This document shows positions 63,445 through 64,000 of a stretch of DNA of 64,000 bases, in pieces; within the stretch, counting starts at the first letter, position 1; each line of letters opens with the position of its first letter. The position numbers were made by a program, and so were the translations under genes. The stretch lies in NCBI GenBank assembly GCA_019635875.1, contig JAHBYP010000002.1, forward strand, positions 434,001 to 498,000, written 5' to 3'. A model generated the notes under the pieces. It was not told the DNA's origin. It did no database searches and saw only the letters and a program-made list of their open reading frames with translations. The DNA is from Alphaproteobacteria bacterium. Its GTDB lineage: Bacteria; Pseudomonadota; Alphaproteobacteria; Reyranellales; Reyranellaceae.

Positions 63445-64000
63445 ATGAGCCTCGTCGAGCGTTACGGGCTGTGGAGTCCGGCGCAGGTCGAGGCCGCGCG
63501 CGAGGTGCTGCGCCGGGTCGAGGCCGAGGGGCTCGAGGTGATCCGGCTGTCCTTCGCCGATCAGCACGGCGTGCTGCGCGGCAAGTCGGTGACGGCGGCC
63601 GCGCTCGAATCTTCAATGAAGAGCGGGGTGGGAGTGACCACCACGCTGCTGGCCAAGGACACCGCGCATCGCACCGTCTTCCCCGCCTTCACGCCCGGCG
63701 GCGGCTTCGGCATGAAGGAGATGGAAGGCGCGGCCGACGCGCTGATGGTCGCCGATCCGACGACGTTCAGGGTGCTGCCCTGGGCACCGAAGACGGGCTG
63801 GATGCTGTGCGATCTGTATTTCGCCACCGGCCAGCCGGTGCCGTTCTCGACCCGCGATCTCTATCGCCGTGTGCTGGCCAGGCTCGCCGACACCGGCTTC
63901 GATTTCGTCGCCGGCCTCGAGGTCGAGTTCCACGTCTTCAAGCTGGTGGACGCCAGGCTCCAGCCCTCGGACTCCGGCCAGCCCGGCTCGCCGCCCGAAG
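63445..64000 (+). CDS. glutamine synthetase family protein (N-terminal part)
   Basis: The window ends inside this gene; 185 codons are visible. After a divergent N-terminus (MSLVERYGLWSPAQVEAARE) comes VIRLSFADQHGVLRGKSVTA, the beta-grasp domain of the GS fold, then the start of the catalytic domain with FDFVAGLEVEFHVFKL, whose Glu pair binds metal. The spacing suggests a GlnA-like gamma-glutamyl ligase (polyamine or aromatic-amine type) rather than the housekeeping GlnA. No ribosome binding site precedes the ATG because a repeat element ends there. Confidence 0.82.
   Translation, partial: MSLVERYGLWSPAQVEAAREVLRRVEAEGLEVIRLSFADQHGVLRGKSVTAAALESSMKSGVGVTTTLLAKDTAHRTVFPAFTPGGGFGMKEMEGAADALMVADPTTFRVLPWAPKTGWMLCDLYFATGQPVPFSTRDLYRRVLARLADTGFDFVAGLEVEFHVFKLVDARLQPSDSGQPGSPPE

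Noticed and set aside
61281-63446. A 721-codon minus-strand frame joining the JAMM gene to sequence opposite the Rieske gene
   Set aside because: Only the last third (from 61982) has protein-like sequence; the rest is antisense to an intact Rieske oxygenase.

Overview
The window is a high-GC (by eye about two thirds G+C or more), densely packed bacterial chromosome segment with about 66 protein genes and no rRNA, tRNA or CRISPR array that I can see. Gene content points to an alphaproteobacterium: a colinear pyrF-trpF ... trpB-trpA ... accD-folC set, a hemP-hmuSTUV haem system, a CYP153-type P450, TAXI-TRAP transport and NodT-type outer-membrane lipoproteins. A Rhodospirillales/Reyranella-like host is a guess; the genus cannot be fixed from the sequence alone.

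Layout. 1-7111 (+): a tightly overlapping nucleoside uptake and salvage operon (two ABC permeases, cytidine deaminase, purine nucleoside phosphorylase, thymidine phosphorylase, a PhyH-type oxygenase, adenosine deaminase, a secreted e(P4)-type phosphatase, an ICMT-like membrane methyltransferase). 7112-13772: CYP153-like P450 (-), an orphan Flp pilin, a MalY/PatB aminotransferase, PhoD, a TauD-type oxygenase and an SMP-30 protein. 13922-18495: a MacA-MacB-TolC type tripartite exporter. 18557-19501 (-): a GrdB-like protein interrupted by an in-frame UGA followed by a candidate SECIS hairpin, so a likely selenoprotein. 19667-25208: MFS transporter, DUF2231 membrane protein, nitroreductase, aldo/keto reductase, SDR and aspartate dehydrogenase-like protein. 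25456-28746: TAXI-TRAP transporter. 28780-30998 (-): MoxR ATPase plus VWA/CoxE-like protein. 31128-47854 (-): folC, accD, D,D-carboxypeptidase, trpA, trpB, trpF and pyrF, with two foreign-looking blocks in between: an MBL hydrolase, a broken glycosidase-like gene and a zeta-type toxin module; and an iron/haem block (TonB receptor, hemP, hmuSTUV, RidA). 47895-53389: periplasmic Cys-pair protein, Bax-inhibitor-1 protein, and a YbbA/YbbP ABC pair divergent from an arylesterase. 53807-64000: VOC protein, enoyl-CoA hydratase, a HigBA-like toxin-antitoxin pair, a conserved hypothetical, a class III aminotransferase/phospholyase with an APH kinase, ferredoxin reductase and ferredoxin, a JAMM/MPN protein, a Rieske oxygenase, and the start of a glutamine synthetase-like gene.

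Mobile/repeat content. Fourteen short palindromic elements sit only between genes and fall into three groups: a ~65-bp hairpin family with compensatory arm changes (six copies), a nested-palindrome superfamily of ~123 and 166 bp plus one solo terminal palindrome (four copies), and a GCCGGC-type double hairpin (four copies). They flank operons, sit inside one operon (moxR-VWA) and abut one start codon (the glutamine synthetase-like gene). There is no transposase in the window.

Most noteworthy items: the UGA-containing GrdB-like gene with its hairpin; the ancestral trp/acc gene order split by two insertions; the nested-palindrome elements; the kinase/phospholyase pair; a complete JAMM motif with long spacing; and two promoters (hemP, higB-like) placed so close to the start codon that leaderless mRNAs are predicted.
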